Of a DNA stretch of 64,000 nt, positions 17,634-25,917 are shown one piece after another. The translations under genes and the position numbers were made by a program. Origin of the DNA: Chitinophaga sp. H8. Lineage in GTDB: Bacteria > Bacteroidota > Bacteroidia > Chitinophagales > Chitinophagaceae. Under the pieces are notes generated by a model. It was not told where the DNA came from. It saw only the letters and a list, made by a program, of their open reading frames with translations, and ran no database searches. Each line of letters starts with the position of its first letter. Position 1 is the first letter of the stretch. The stretch is taken from contig NZ_JBEXAC010000002.1 in assembly GCF_040567655.1 (NCBI RefSeq), forward strand, positions 1,612,001-1,676,000, read 5' to 3'.

Positions 17634-18719
17634 ATGGAACGATATGACCGGCAGCTAAAGCTGGAAGGATTTGGCAAAGAAAAGCAACAGCTACTGGTGG
17701 ATGCGAGAGTGTTGGTAATAGGTGCAGGAGGACTGGGAGTACCTGTGTTGCAATATATAACGGCAATGGGCATAGGATATATTGGTGTAGTAGAGCATGA
17801 TACGATTGCTATTACCAATCTTCAACGGCAAGTGCTGTATACCACTGGTGACGAAGGAAAATCAAAAGTACACATCGCCGTAAGCCGCCTGCAGCAATTG
17901 AATCCCGAAATCGAGTTTACCACATATGATACTTTCCTTACACCGGAAAATGCATTGGCAGTCATCCGTGATTATGATGTCGTGGTAGATTGCTCTGACA
18001 ACTTCGGTACCCGTTATCTGGTAAATGATGCCTGCGTAATACTGCAAAAGCCATTCATTTATGGGGCTATCTATAAATACGAAGGACAGGTAAGTGTGTT
18101 TAACTATAAAGGAAGTGCTACTTACCGCTGTTTGTTTCCGGAACCTCCATTGGCAGGTGATATGCTGAACTGTAGTGCGATAGGGGTTTTAGGTGTATTG
18201 CCAGGTATAGTTGGATGTTACCAGGCTAATGAAGTAGTAAAAGTAATTACAGGCATTGGTACACCGCTAAGCAACCAGCTATTAACGATAGATACGCTCC
18301 ATAATGTACATCATACTTTCACGGTCAATCCCGTTCCGGGTAATCACGCTATCCGGACACTGCAGGAAAACTATGGGCAGGATGTGTGTGAAGTGACCGG
18401 TGTGCAGAGCATTTCTGTAGAAGAATTGCAGCTCTGGTTGGACACGGGAAAAGATTTCCGGTTTGTAGATGTGAGAGAAGCGCATGAATGGGATATCTGT
18501 CATATTCCGCAGGCAGTACATATTCCTATGCGTAAGGTAATGGATGTGATGGAACTGGCACCACGCCAGCAGCCGGTAGCGTTGTTGTGCCATCATGGGA
18601 TGCGCAGCAGGGCGGTAGCGCAACAGTTGGTAGCAGCTGGGTTTACAAAGGTATATAATGTAGAAGGGGGCATTCATGCATGGGCGCATGAGATCGATGA
18701 TCAGATGGACACCTACTGA
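17634..18719 (+). CDS. moeB: MoeB/ThiF-type adenylyltransferase fused to a rhodanese domain
   Basis: The product is 361 residues from the ATG at 17634. The N-terminal E1-like domain has YDRQLKLEGFG, the nucleotide loop GAGGLGVPVLQY and the D-C-SDNFGTRYLVND segment, then YRCLFPEPP and SAIGVLGVLPGIVG. A C-terminal rhodanese domain (about 260-361) carries the active-site loop LLCHHGMRSRA with a single Cys. It adenylates the C-terminal Gly-Gly of MoaD and probably passes on sulfur through the rhodanese Cys, as in MoeZ/Uba4-type proteins. A TTG at 17577 would add 19 poorly conserved residues, which I reject. It begins the molybdenum cofactor cluster. Confidence 0.9.
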   Translation: MERYDRQLKLEGFGKEKQQLLVDARVLVIGAGGLGVPVLQYITAMGIGYIGVVEHDTIAITNLQRQVLYTTGDEGKSKVHIAVSRLQQLNPEIEFTTYDTFLTPENALAVIRDYDVVVDCSDNFGTRYLVNDACVILQKPFIYGAIYKYEGQVSVFNYKGSATYRCLFPEPPLAGDMLNCSAIGVLGVLPGIVGCYQANEVVKVITGIGTPLSNQLLTIDTLHNVHHTFTVNPVPGNHAIRTLQENYGQDVCEVTGVQSISVEELQLWLDTGKDFRFVDVREAHEWDICHIPQAVHIPMRKVMDVMELAPRQQPVALLCHHGMRSRAVAQQLVAAGFTKVYNVEGGIHAWAHEIDDQMDTY

Positions 18720-18789
18720 TCCGTGCGTGGCTGTGGCTGTTCCCGCATAGTGATGCCGGATAATTTACATCAGAAAGCTTACTTAAACG

Positions 18790-19533
18790 ATGATCCTGGA
18801 ACTCTGTATATTTTTCTTCTTCGTAGCGCTGGTATACTCTTCTGCCGGATTTGGCGGAGGCTCCAGTTACCTGGCATTGATGGCATTATGGGGTATTGAT
18901 TTTCAGTTGATGAAATCTACTGCATTACTTTGCAACGTTGCCGTGGTAGCAGGTGGGGTATATCACTTTTATAAGAACGGGCATCTGCCTTTAAAGAAAG
19001 CCTGGCAACTCAGTCTGGTAAGTGTTCCCCTCGCTTTTGTAGGAAGTTACCTGCCCTTAAAACAGCAAACCTTTTTTTTACTACTGGGTGTTGCGCTAAC
19101 GCTGGCAGCAGTGTTTATGTGTTACCGCCTGTTTTTTGAAAAGTCATATACCGTCAAAGAAGCGGGTAGCGAACATCCGGTCAGATATGGTATTATTGGT
19201 GGGGCAATAGGCCTGCTTTCAGGTATGACAGGCATTGGAGGTGGTATTTACCTGGCACCCGTGCTGCGATTGGGGAAGTACGACACGGCTAAAAACATCG
19301 CTGGCTTAAGCAGTTGCTTTATTCTTGTTAACTCCTTATCCGGCCTGTTAGGACAGGCAGCAAAACGGGAAATCATTTTCCAACCAGCTTTTGCTGGTCC
19401 ATTGTTATTGTCCGTCATCATCGGCGGACAACTAGGCGCCCGCTTAAGTGCTGCTGTACTAAAACCCCGTTGGGTAGAAGCCGCTACTGCGGTGTTGATA
19501 TTATACGCCGGCGTGCGGATGCTGGCGAGATAG
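18790..19533 (+). CDS. TauE/SafE-family membrane exporter
   Basis: The 247-residue protein has about eight hydrophobic helices in two similar halves. Each half contains a glycine-rich loop (SSAGFGGGSSYLALMAL near 17-33; GMTGIGGGIYLAPVL near 145-159) characteristic of TauE/SafE (UPF0721). Members are proposed to move sulfite, sulfonates or other organic anions. Its position between moeB and moaA suggests a link to cofactor or sulfur-oxyanion metabolism, but the substrate is not visible from sequence. Confidence 0.9.
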   Translation: MILELCIFFFFVALVYSSAGFGGGSSYLALMALWGIDFQLMKSTALLCNVAVVAGGVYHFYKNGHLPLKKAWQLSLVSVPLAFVGSYLPLKQQTFFLLLGVALTLAAVFMCYRLFFEKSYTVKEAGSEHPVRYGIIGGAIGLLSGMTGIGGGIYLAPVLRLGKYDTAKNIAGLSSCFILVNSLSGLLGQAAKREIIFQPAFAGPLLLSVIIGGQLGARLSAAVLKPRWVEAATAVLILYAGVRMLAR

Positions 19534-19650
19534 CTATTGGCTTTTAGCCTTTAACTACTTGCAGTATGTTGTTTAAATACCTAAAAGCGATTAGCCAACA
19601 ACTAAAAACAAAACATAATACCTAAAAGCTAACTGCTAAGAGCTAAAAAC
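19530..19650. repeat. Heptamer palindromic repeat, copy 3 (tauE-like gene / moaA, convergent)
   Basis: The left arm (19530-19554) overlaps the stop of the exporter gene and reads AGCTATT, GGCTTTT, AGCCTTT. Two right-arm-like segments follow at 19580-19605 and 19621-19650, both starting CCTAAAAGC. The arrangement is degenerate compared with copies 2, 4 and 5 and the GCTGCATT core is not preserved. It separates two converging genes. Confidence 0.65.
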
Positions 19651-19655
19651 TCTTT

Positions 19656-20639
19656 TTACCCCCCTATTACAGACATGCTTTCCATTTTGCTATGGTGATT
19701 ATGTGCCGCAGCTTCAAAGCCATTGGCAAAACGTTGATGAATGGCCGTTTGTATTTGCAATAGCAGATCAGCATCGTTCATACCCTGGCGCATCAGATCT
19801 CTTACATTCAGGGCATCTTGTCCATACAGGCAGGTTTTAAGGCCACCGGTAGGGGTTACCCGGATGCGGTTGCAGGTTCCGCAGAAGGTGCGGCTGAAGG
19901 CAGGGATCACACCAATACTTCCCAGGTGCCCGGGAATATGGTAGTTCAATGCAGTAGCATAGGGAGGATCGGGTATTTTATGAAGTGTATATTTTGTGCG
20001 GAGTGTGTCCAGTATTTTTTCATAGTTCCATATAATGCCGGAGAAACTATTCCCTTGTCCATTAAAAGGCATTTCTTCTATGAACCTTACTGCAACAGGG
20101 TATTGCTGGGTAAGTGCTGCAAAATCAAGTAGCTCATCGGTATTCACTTGTTGCATCACCACCGTATTTATTTTCACCTGCATATTATGTTTTACCAGGC
20201 TTTCCAGTGTTTGCATCACTGTGATAAATTCATTGCGGTGCGTAATGCGTTCAAATTTCTTTTCCTGTAGTGTATCCAGACTTAGATTGATATGCCGGAT
20301 GCCCATGTCCTGCAGCTGAGGAATGAAAGATTGCGTGAGTACACCATTGGTGGTAATGGCGATGTTTTCTATACCAGGTAAAGCGGATAGTTTATAAAGT
20401 AATTGCAACAGATCCTGGCGGAGAAAAGGTTCACCGCCGGTAATACGGATTTTATTTATACCTGCTGTACTTAAGAGCTGCATCAGACGTACTATCTCTT
20501 CAAAAGTAAGCAGCGCCGCTCTTTTCATGAAATGCATGTTTTCCGGCATGCAATAGTTACACCGCAGGTTGCAGCGGTCTGTTACTGCAATTCTGATGTA
20601 GTTGATCGTCCGGTTATGTGCATCTGTGAGCATGTGCAT
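19656..20639 (-). CDS. moaA: GTP 3',8-cyclase MoaA (molybdopterin precursor synthesis)
   Basis: This 327-residue radical SAM enzyme has C23NLRC27NYC30 for the SAM-binding 4Fe-4S cluster and ITGGEPFLR. The second cluster is bound by FCGTCNRIRVTPTGGLKTCLYG (in two parts). It ends in the essential C-terminal GG. It converts GTP to 3',8-cH2GTP, which MoaC turns into cyclic pyranopterin monophosphate. The ATG at 20639 overlaps the stop of the DUF7009 gene as TAATG, which argues for translational coupling and for this start rather than the Met two codons later. Confidence 0.97.
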   Translation of the reverse strand: MHMLTDAHNRTINYIRIAVTDRCNLRCNYCMPENMHFMKRAALLTFEEIVRLMQLLSTAGINKIRITGGEPFLRQDLLQLLYKLSALPGIENIAITTNGVLTQSFIPQLQDMGIRHINLSLDTLQEKKFERITHRNEFITVMQTLESLVKHNMQVKINTVVMQQVNTDELLDFAALTQQYPVAVRFIEEMPFNGQGNSFSGIIWNYEKILDTLRTKYTLHKIPDPPYATALNYHIPGHLGSIGVIPAFSRTFCGTCNRIRVTPTGGLKTCLYGQDALNVRDLMRQGMNDADLLLQIQTAIHQRFANGFEAAAHNHHSKMESMSVIGG

Positions 20640-21010
20640 TAGCAGGATTCGCCAGCTAGTGGATTGTCGAACGCCTGGCTATCGTCTTCATCACGTTCGG
20701 TTAAACATTTAAAGTCTTTCTCTACCAGAATCTTTAATATGGAGCCATCCGGATTAGGAAGCTCCAGGTTAAATCCTACCTGATCGGTGGTAGTCCATTG
20801 GGTGATCTGGAGAAGGGGAACAGATAAATGAACGCCATTATTTTCCATCCTGATAGCAGACTCCGGAATTTCCCTGGCGCGGATGCAGAAATGAAGTGCA
20901 TGATCACCTATATGGGTCATCTCCTCTACTTTGTTGAGCTCCTGCAATACTTCGATATCAGTTTTGTCGAGCCGGTAGCGGATACTATTACCTTTTATCC
21001 TGATTTTCAT
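20639..21010 (-). CDS. DUF7009-family protein coupled to moaA
   Basis: From the ATG at 21010 the product is 123 residues, starting MKIRIKGNSIRYRL. It is a small soluble protein with no signal peptide, ending in an acidic and Cys-containing tail (EDDSQAFDNPLAGESC). The family occurs in Bacteroidota near molybdenum cofactor genes; its function is unknown. Its stop codon overlaps the moaA start (TAATG), giving a two-gene operon divergent from moaD-moaE. The frame is open to 21262, but the longer form would overlap moaD and lacks support. Confidence 0.75.
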   Translation of the reverse strand: MKIRIKGNSIRYRLDKTDIEVLQELNKVEEMTHIGDHALHFCIRAREIPESAIRMENNGVHLSVPLLQITQWTTTDQVGFNLELPNPDGSILKILVEKDFKCLTERDEDDSQAFDNPLAGESC

Positions 21011-21107
21011 GACGCCATTTTTAGTTCCTGGTGATATTAAAGTTACTAATTTTCCTGCTTTGTGGCTTCCATATTGTAATTTTAAGTAATCACCAGCAAC
21101 GTCATAA

Positions 21108-21341
21108 ATGAAAGTATTGTTATTTGGGATTGTTAAAGACATTGTTACCGCACCGGTTATTACGGTGACGGAAGATATCACTACCGTAGGTGATCTGAAA
21201 CATTGGCTGTTCCGGCAGTACCCTGCCCTGCAAAATCTGCGTTCATTAATGATAGCAGTCAACAGTGCCTATGCCGGTAACGAGCAGGTATTGATACCTG
21301 GAGATGAAGTAGCCGTGATTCCGCCGGTAAGCGGAGGGTGA
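21108..21341 (+). CDS. moaD: Molybdopterin synthase small subunit MoaD
   Basis: The 77-residue ubiquitin-like protein starts MKVLLFGIVKDIV and ends DEVAVIPPVSGG, with the C-terminal Gly-Gly that becomes thiocarboxylated after activation by MoeB. Together with MoaE it adds the dithiolene sulfurs to cyclic pyranopterin monophosphate. It is divergent from the DUF7009-moaA pair and 19 bp before moaE. Confidence 0.93.
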   Translation: MKVLLFGIVKDIVTAPVITVTEDITTVGDLKHWLFRQYPALQNLRSLMIAVNSAYAGNEQVLIPGDEVAVIPPVSGG

Positions 21342-21360
21342 TAATCTAAAAAAAACAGAT

Positions 21361-21777
21361 ATGGAGGAGCTTATAAAAATAGATACGGAGATTGAGGTGG
21401 AAGAGGCCGTCAGTTTTGTACAGTCGCCGGATTGTGGAGGTATTGTCACCTTCATTGGTACCGTACGCAATGAAACACAGCAAAAAAAAGTAACACGGCT
21501 CTTCTTTGAATGTTATGCTCCTATGGCCCTCTCCGAGATGCGTAAAATAGCACAACAGGCAGCTCAGCAATGGGGCGTAAAAAAGATAGCGCTATTGCAT
21601 GCTACAGGTGATAAATACCCCGGTGATACCGTGGTGGTGATTGCAGTGGCGGCTCCCCATCGAAAGGCTGCTTTTGAAGCTTGTTCTTATGCAATTGATA
21701 CATTAAAGGAAACTGTACCTATCTGGAAGAAGGAGTATTTTGAGGATGGGGCGGTATGGGTGGCGGCGCATCCGTAA
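21361..21777 (+). CDS. moaE: Molybdopterin synthase catalytic subunit MoaE
   Basis: The 138-residue protein shows GGIVTFIGTVRN, LFFECYAPMA, HATGDKYPGDTVVVIAVAAPHRKAAFEAC and the catalytic lysine region ETVPIWKKEYFEDG (read in parts). It forms a heterotetramer with MoaD. It overlaps the 3' end of mobA, which runs the other way, by 59 bp, unusual for two conserved genes. Confidence 0.96.
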   Translation: MEELIKIDTEIEVEEAVSFVQSPDCGGIVTFIGTVRNETQQKKVTRLFFECYAPMALSEMRKIAQQAAQQWGVKKIALLHATGDKYPGDTVVVIAVAAPHRKAAFEACSYAIDTLKETVPIWKKEYFEDGAVWVAAHP

Positions 21778-22366
21778 GCTGTTGCAGCGCTTCCTGCATT
21801 TCAGCTGGTGTATTCGCATTAAATTGTTCCATCACATTCACATTTTCCAATACCAGTACATCACATCCCAATAAAGTTTTCCGGGGACAGTTTTTACCTG
21901 TTGCAAAGTTTTGTTGCAATACTGCTAATGCAGCAGGTTCCCAGATAGCGATTAAAGGTTCGGGAGAATTATTGAAATGAGAATTAAAGGAAGTGGCTGC
22001 TTTTAGTGGATTGCGCGCCTGGAGTAAAGCGGCCAGACTCTGCCGGCTGATCAATGGCAGATCGCAGGCCAATACCAGCCATGCAACATCCGGTTGGGCA
22101 GCATGTGCACTTAACAATCCGGCTGATGGGCCTGCTCCGTCAACACTGTCTGTAATGATATGCGGATACTCCCGGAATTGCGCTGCCTGCTCCTGCCGGC
22201 AGGATAAATATACTTCCGGCACAAATTCCTGTAATAACTGTAGCAGATATTGCCAATGCGGTTGCCCATGATAAGCCAGCTGGCTTTTATCCTGTTGCAT
22301 ACGGGTGCTTTTACCGCCACATAATATCAATCCTTTTAAACGGGCCTGTTTATTGTCCGAAATCAT
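21719..22366 (-). CDS. mobA: Molybdenum cofactor guanylyltransferase MobA
   Basis: The 215-residue nucleotidyltransferase has the signature GLILCGGKSTRMQQDKSQL at residues 12-30 (canonical LAGGxSxRMGxDK with small changes) and WLVLACDLPLIS for metal binding. It attaches GMP to molybdopterin, giving the dinucleotide form used by DMSO-reductase-family enzymes such as nitrate reductases. Its 5' end overlaps moaC by 17 bp, so the operon is moaC-mobA. The 3' end converges with moaE and overlaps it by 59 bp. Confidence 0.92.
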   Translation of the reverse strand: MISDNKQARLKGLILCGGKSTRMQQDKSQLAYHGQPHWQYLLQLLQEFVPEVYLSCRQEQAAQFREYPHIITDSVDGAGPSAGLLSAHAAQPDVAWLVLACDLPLISRQSLAALLQARNPLKAATSFNSHFNNSPEPLIAIWEPAALAVLQQNFATGKNCPRKTLLGCDVLVLENVNVMEQFNANTPAEMQEALQQLTDAPPPIPPHPQNTPSSR

Positions 22367-22838
22367 GTTTCCCTCCGCTTTTACTGATCAGTTTTGTTTG
22401 CCGGATGATCATGTCATGTGTAAATGCTTTACACATGTCGTAGATGGTTAATGCCGCTATGCTGGCGCCGGTAAGGGCTTCCATTTCTACTCCCGTTTTG
22501 CCGGTCGTTTTAACAGTACACCGGATAACAGCTTCTTCCTGCTCCAGGGTAATGTGTACCTGGCAGTTATCGAGCAGTAAAGTATGGCACAAAGGAATCA
22601 GGTCCGGTGTTTTTTTAGCTGCCATAATCCCTGCAATGATGGCCGTCTGAAATACGGCGCCCTTTTTTGTGACAATATCATCACCGGCAAACTGTGAGCG
22701 TACTACCGGTGGCAAAAATACCCGGCTTTCTGCCACGGCTACACGTACAGTAGCCGCCTTATCTCCTACATCTACCATAGCGGGCTGATGCGACTGGTCA
22801 AGGTGGGTAAATCCGGAAGTGCTGATATCATTTTGCAT
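22350..22838 (-). CDS. moaC: Cyclic pyranopterin monophosphate synthase MoaC
   Basis: The 162-residue protein contains MVDVGDKAATVRVAVAES, KKGAVFQTAIIAGIMAAKKT (in parts), PLCHTLLLDNC, TGVEMEALTGASIAALTIYDMCKA (in parts), and the C-terminal KLISKSGGKHD. These include the catalytic lysines and histidine of MoaC. It rearranges 3',8-cH2GTP to cPMP. It is the first gene of moaC-mobA, with a long leader containing an inverted repeat. Confidence 0.97.
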   Translation of the reverse strand: MQNDISTSGFTHLDQSHQPAMVDVGDKAATVRVAVAESRVFLPPVVRSQFAGDDIVTKKGAVFQTAIIAGIMAAKKTPDLIPLCHTLLLDNCQVHITLEQEEAVIRCTVKTTGKTGVEMEALTGASIAALTIYDMCKAFTHDMIIRQTKLISKSGGKHDFGQ

Positions 22839-22889
22839 AAAGGAATTAATTTACTGATCACTGAAAGCAGGCACATATATCTCCTCCGC

Positions 22890-22985
22890 TGAACAGGGAC
22901 CACCAGATCAAAGGCAGCATTTACTTTCTTACCTACCGGTTAATTCGTAATTTGTAATGGATTCTCCCTGTTCAATGCAAAAATA
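22890..22985 (-). promoter_or_regulatory. moaC promoter and structured leader
   Basis: The minus strand has a full -7 match TATTTTTG at 22985-22978, about 140 bp before the moaC ATG. The leader that follows contains a perfect 10-bp inverted repeat, TGAACAGGGA (22890-22899) with TCCCTGTTCA (22965-22974), closing a 65-nt loop that also holds the word TAATTCGTAATT. The pairing would form at the very 5' end of the mRNA and could regulate the moaC-mobA transcript. This is inferred from sequence only. Confidence 0.4.
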
Positions 22986-22991
22986 GTTTAA

Positions 22992-24200
22992 ATGATGCTG
23001 AATGTAACTGCTGCTTTTTCTGCTGTCATGAATACGGTGCGTGATTTTGGTACAGAACAGGTACCTTTTGATACTGCAGTAGGGCGTGTATTGCGGGAAA
23101 CCATTTACGCCGACCGCCCCTTCCCGCCGTTCAACCGGGTAATGATGGATGGTATAGCGATCAGTTATGACAGTTTTGCGAAAGGACAACTCATTTTTGG
23201 GGTGGAGGATATGCAGGCGGCAGGTATGTCCCGTAAACAGCTGGGAAATACCGCCAATTGTATGGAAGTGATGACAGGAGCTGTATTGCCGGAGCTGACA
23301 GATACTGTCATCCCTTATGAGCATTTGCATGAAGATGAACACGAAGGCTTTCGCCGGTTTACCATTGAAAAAGAAGTACGCCAGGGACAAAATATCCACC
23401 TGCTGGGTTCGGATGCGCCGGCAGGGAAAGCGCTGATAACAGCGGGTACACAGATAGGTGCTGCAGAGATAGCCGTATTGGCTACTGTAGGACATGCACT
23501 GGTAACAGTCAGCAAACGGCCCCGGGTAGTGGTCATTGCTACAGGCGACGAGCTGGTACCGGTTACTACGGTGCCGGAAGCGCACCAGATACGGTTATCC
23601 AATTTATATAGCATAGGGGCTGCTTTACAAGGCCTGGGGATTACTGCACAATATTTACACCTGGCGGATAATGCAGGGGCGATGGAAACGCATCTGCAGG
23701 AATTACTGCGGGATACAGATGTATGGATCTGCTCTGGTGCAGTTTCTGCTGGCAAATATGATCATCTGCCACAGGTATTACATCAACTGGGTATGCGGCA
23801 GATCTTTCATAAAGTACAACAGAGACCGGGAAAACCTTTCCTGTTTGGTGTTTTCGAAAAAGGACCGGCTGTATTTGCATTACCGGGTAATCCTGTATCC
23901 GGATTTATGTGCTATTACCGTTACGTACAGCCCTGGCTGCAGGCAGGAATGAGGCAAAATGCTGCGCCGCCACTATACGCCCTGCTTGGGGAAGATGTAT
24001 TGTTTGATAAACCTTTGGAATATTATTTGCCTGTAAAGCTACAGAGCCTGCCTTCCGGGCAATGGGAAGCATTACCCCAAACGTATCATGGCTCCGGCGA
24101 CCTGGCAGGATTGTTGTTGGCTGATGCTTTTATGGCCCTGCCGGCAGAGCAGGAGATATTTAAGAAAGGAAGTAGTTTCCCCGTATGGCGATTCCGGTAG
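22992..24200 (+). CDS. moeA: Molybdopterin molybdenumtransferase MoeA
   Basis: The 402-residue protein has the MoeA domain order. The N-terminal part includes GRVLRETIYADRPFPPFNRVMMDGIAI (in parts) and EVMTGAVLP. The MPT-binding domain has VVVIATGDELVPV, IRLSNLYSI and CSGAVSAGKYDHL. A C-terminal beta-barrel domain carries LPGNPVSGFM. It inserts molybdate into adenylated molybdopterin. The usual SGGVSxGxxD motif here reads SGAVSAGKYD. It is divergent from moaC with 153 bp between. No mogA/moaB or molybdate transporter is in the window. Confidence 0.96.
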   Translation: MMLNVTAAFSAVMNTVRDFGTEQVPFDTAVGRVLRETIYADRPFPPFNRVMMDGIAISYDSFAKGQLIFGVEDMQAAGMSRKQLGNTANCMEVMTGAVLPELTDTVIPYEHLHEDEHEGFRRFTIEKEVRQGQNIHLLGSDAPAGKALITAGTQIGAAEIAVLATVGHALVTVSKRPRVVVIATGDELVPVTTVPEAHQIRLSNLYSIGAALQGLGITAQYLHLADNAGAMETHLQELLRDTDVWICSGAVSAGKYDHLPQVLHQLGMRQIFHKVQQRPGKPFLFGVFEKGPAVFALPGNPVSGFMCYYRYVQPWLQAGMRQNAAPPLYALLGEDVLFDKPLEYYLPVKLQSLPSGQWEALPQTYHGSGDLAGLLLADAFMALPAEQEIFKKGSSFPVWRFR

Positions 24201-24248
24201 TATTAAACCTCTGCGGTTATTCATAGTCTTACTTGAAATTTATTGCGT

Positions 24249-25697
24249 ATGCCTTTCATAGAGGAACAATTACAAGCGCAACATCTTGCCTGGAGGGCTG
24301 GTTTTGGCGAAAACCTGCCGGTAGTTACTGCCTGGGAAAAGAAACGGCGCAAGGTAGTTGTAGATAAGGTGCTGATAGGAGGCTCGAAAAGTACCCCTGA
24401 ATCCATAAAGGTGATCGATGAAACAGACCTGCCCGACTATAGAAAACTGAAAGGCATGACCCGCGAAGAAAAGCGGATGGTGCAGCAAATGAACAATCAG
24501 GGGATCAAAGACCTCAACCTGGCCTGGATCAATGTCATGGTAAAAGGAGCACATGCCTTACGCGAAAAGATGAGCTTATTCTGGCACGGACATTTTGCAT
24601 GCCGCACCAATAATGTACTATTTGCACAACAACTGATTACCGATATCCGGGAACATGCGCTGGGCAAACTGAGCGATCTGCTGACAGTAGTATCCAAAAG
24701 CCCCGCCATGCTACAGTTCCTCAATAATCAACAAAACAGAAAACAACATCCCAACGAAAATTTCGCCCGCGAAGTCATGGAGCTGTTTACCCTGGGCAGA
24801 GGCAACTACACAGAAACAGATGTGAAAGAAGCGGCAAGGGCATTCACCGGATGGGGATATGATGAAATGGGGAACTTCCGCTTCCGCGAAAAACTACATG
24901 ACACCGGTGAAAAGACATTCCTCGGAAAACAAGGCAGATATACAGGGGATGACATCCTTAAAATACTGCTGGAACAGCCACAAACGGCCCGCTTCATTAC
25001 TGAAAAGATTTACCGGTATTTTGTAAGTGATACGTTGGATGAAAATAGAATTCACACACTGGCAGATAAATTTTATAATTCAGGCTATGATATCAGATCC
25101 CTGATGCGTGAAATCTTTATGTCCGACTGGTTTTACGATCCGCAATATATCGGCAACCGTATTAAATCTCCGGTAGAATTACTGGTAGGCATCCGTAAAA
25201 CGATCCCAATGGATTTTGAGCAGGAGGAAGTGATGTTGTTATTCCAGCGCGTACTCGGACAAACATTATTTTATCCGCCTAATGTGGCTGGCTGGCCCGG
25301 TGGACGTAGCTGGATAGACAGCTCCAGCCTGATGTTCCGTATGCGTGTACCCCAGGTGGTATTATACTTGCAGACGTTCGATGTAAGGGCTAAAGAAATT
25401 ACACCCGAAATGGGGGATGGTGGTAATTATAAAATGATGCTGCAGGTGAATGATTTTTTGAAAAGACAATATGCGAGGAAAGTAAATGCACGCATCAACT
25501 GGGAACCTTATCTGCAAGGCTATGCAGCTATTCCCCGTGAAAAGCTGGCTACTGAAATAGCAGGGGCATTATTGCAGAAGAATACCGGGATCAGTAAAAG
25601 CCTGTTGGAGAAATATGCAGATAGTACCAGTAGGGAAAATTATATCAAGACAGTAACAATAGATGTGATGAGCACACCGGAGTACCAGCTGTGTTAA
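24249..25697 (+). CDS. DUF1800-family protein
   Basis: The 482-residue protein is a DUF1800 member: HLAWRAGFGEN near the start, MSLFWHGHFACRTNNV, LDFLNNQQN-type segments, HPNENFAREVMELFTLGRGNYTE (in parts), FTGWG, and NVAGWPGGRSWIDSSSL. The family is widespread in Bacteroidota and Planctomycetes and is nearly always paired with DUF1501, as here; its biochemical role is not established. I see no clear signal peptide. A TTG two codons upstream is also possible, and I prefer the ATG at 24249. Confidence 0.88.
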   Translation: MPFIEEQLQAQHLAWRAGFGENLPVVTAWEKKRRKVVVDKVLIGGSKSTPESIKVIDETDLPDYRKLKGMTREEKRMVQQMNNQGIKDLNLAWINVMVKGAHALREKMSLFWHGHFACRTNNVLFAQQLITDIREHALGKLSDLLTVVSKSPAMLQFLNNQQNRKQHPNENFAREVMELFTLGRGNYTETDVKEAARAFTGWGYDEMGNFRFREKLHDTGEKTFLGKQGRYTGDDILKILLEQPQTARFITEKIYRYFVSDTLDENRIHTLADKFYNSGYDIRSLMREIFMSDWFYDPQYIGNRIKSPVELLVGIRKTIPMDFEQEEVMLLFQRVLGQTLFYPPNVAGWPGGRSWIDSSSLMFRMRVPQVVLYLQTFDVRAKEITPEMGDGGNYKMMLQVNDFLKRQYARKVNARINWEPYLQGYAAIPREKLATEIAGALLQKNTGISKSLLEKYADSTSRENYIKTVTIDVMSTPEYQLC

Positions 25698-25907
25698 CAG
25701 TTGTTAGCTTTTAGCTGAATGCAGCGAATAATTGATAAAGTAAAAGAGAACAGCTAACAATAACAGCTCAAACAACAATAAGTAATCCACTCGCTGCATT
25801 GAGCTAAAAGCTAATAGCCAACAGCTAACAATAACAGCTCAAACAACAATAGGTAATCCACTCGCTGCATTGAGCTAAAAGCTAAAAGCTAATAGCCAAC
25901 AGCTAAA
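25697..25907. repeat. Heptamer palindromic repeat, copy 4 (DUF1800 / DUF1501), with tandem units
   Basis: The left arm (25697-25716) reads TTGTTAGCTTTTAGCTGAATGCAGCGAA in parts, with the core AATGCAGCG at 25718-25726. Two tandem units follow, starting CAGCTAACAATAACAGC at 25751 and 25822 (period 71 bp), each containing the inverse core CGCTGCATTGAGC. The second unit is 78 bp. It differs from the first by one extra heptamer (AGCTAAA) and one substitution (AAGTAATCC to AGGTAATCC). It fills the spacer of a conserved gene pair. Confidence 0.8.
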
Positions 25908-25917
25908 AAAAACAGCC

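Noticed and set aside
21011..21262. N-terminal extension of the DUF7009 frame
   Set aside because: It would overlap moaD on the other strand; the conserved start MKIRIKGN is at 21010.
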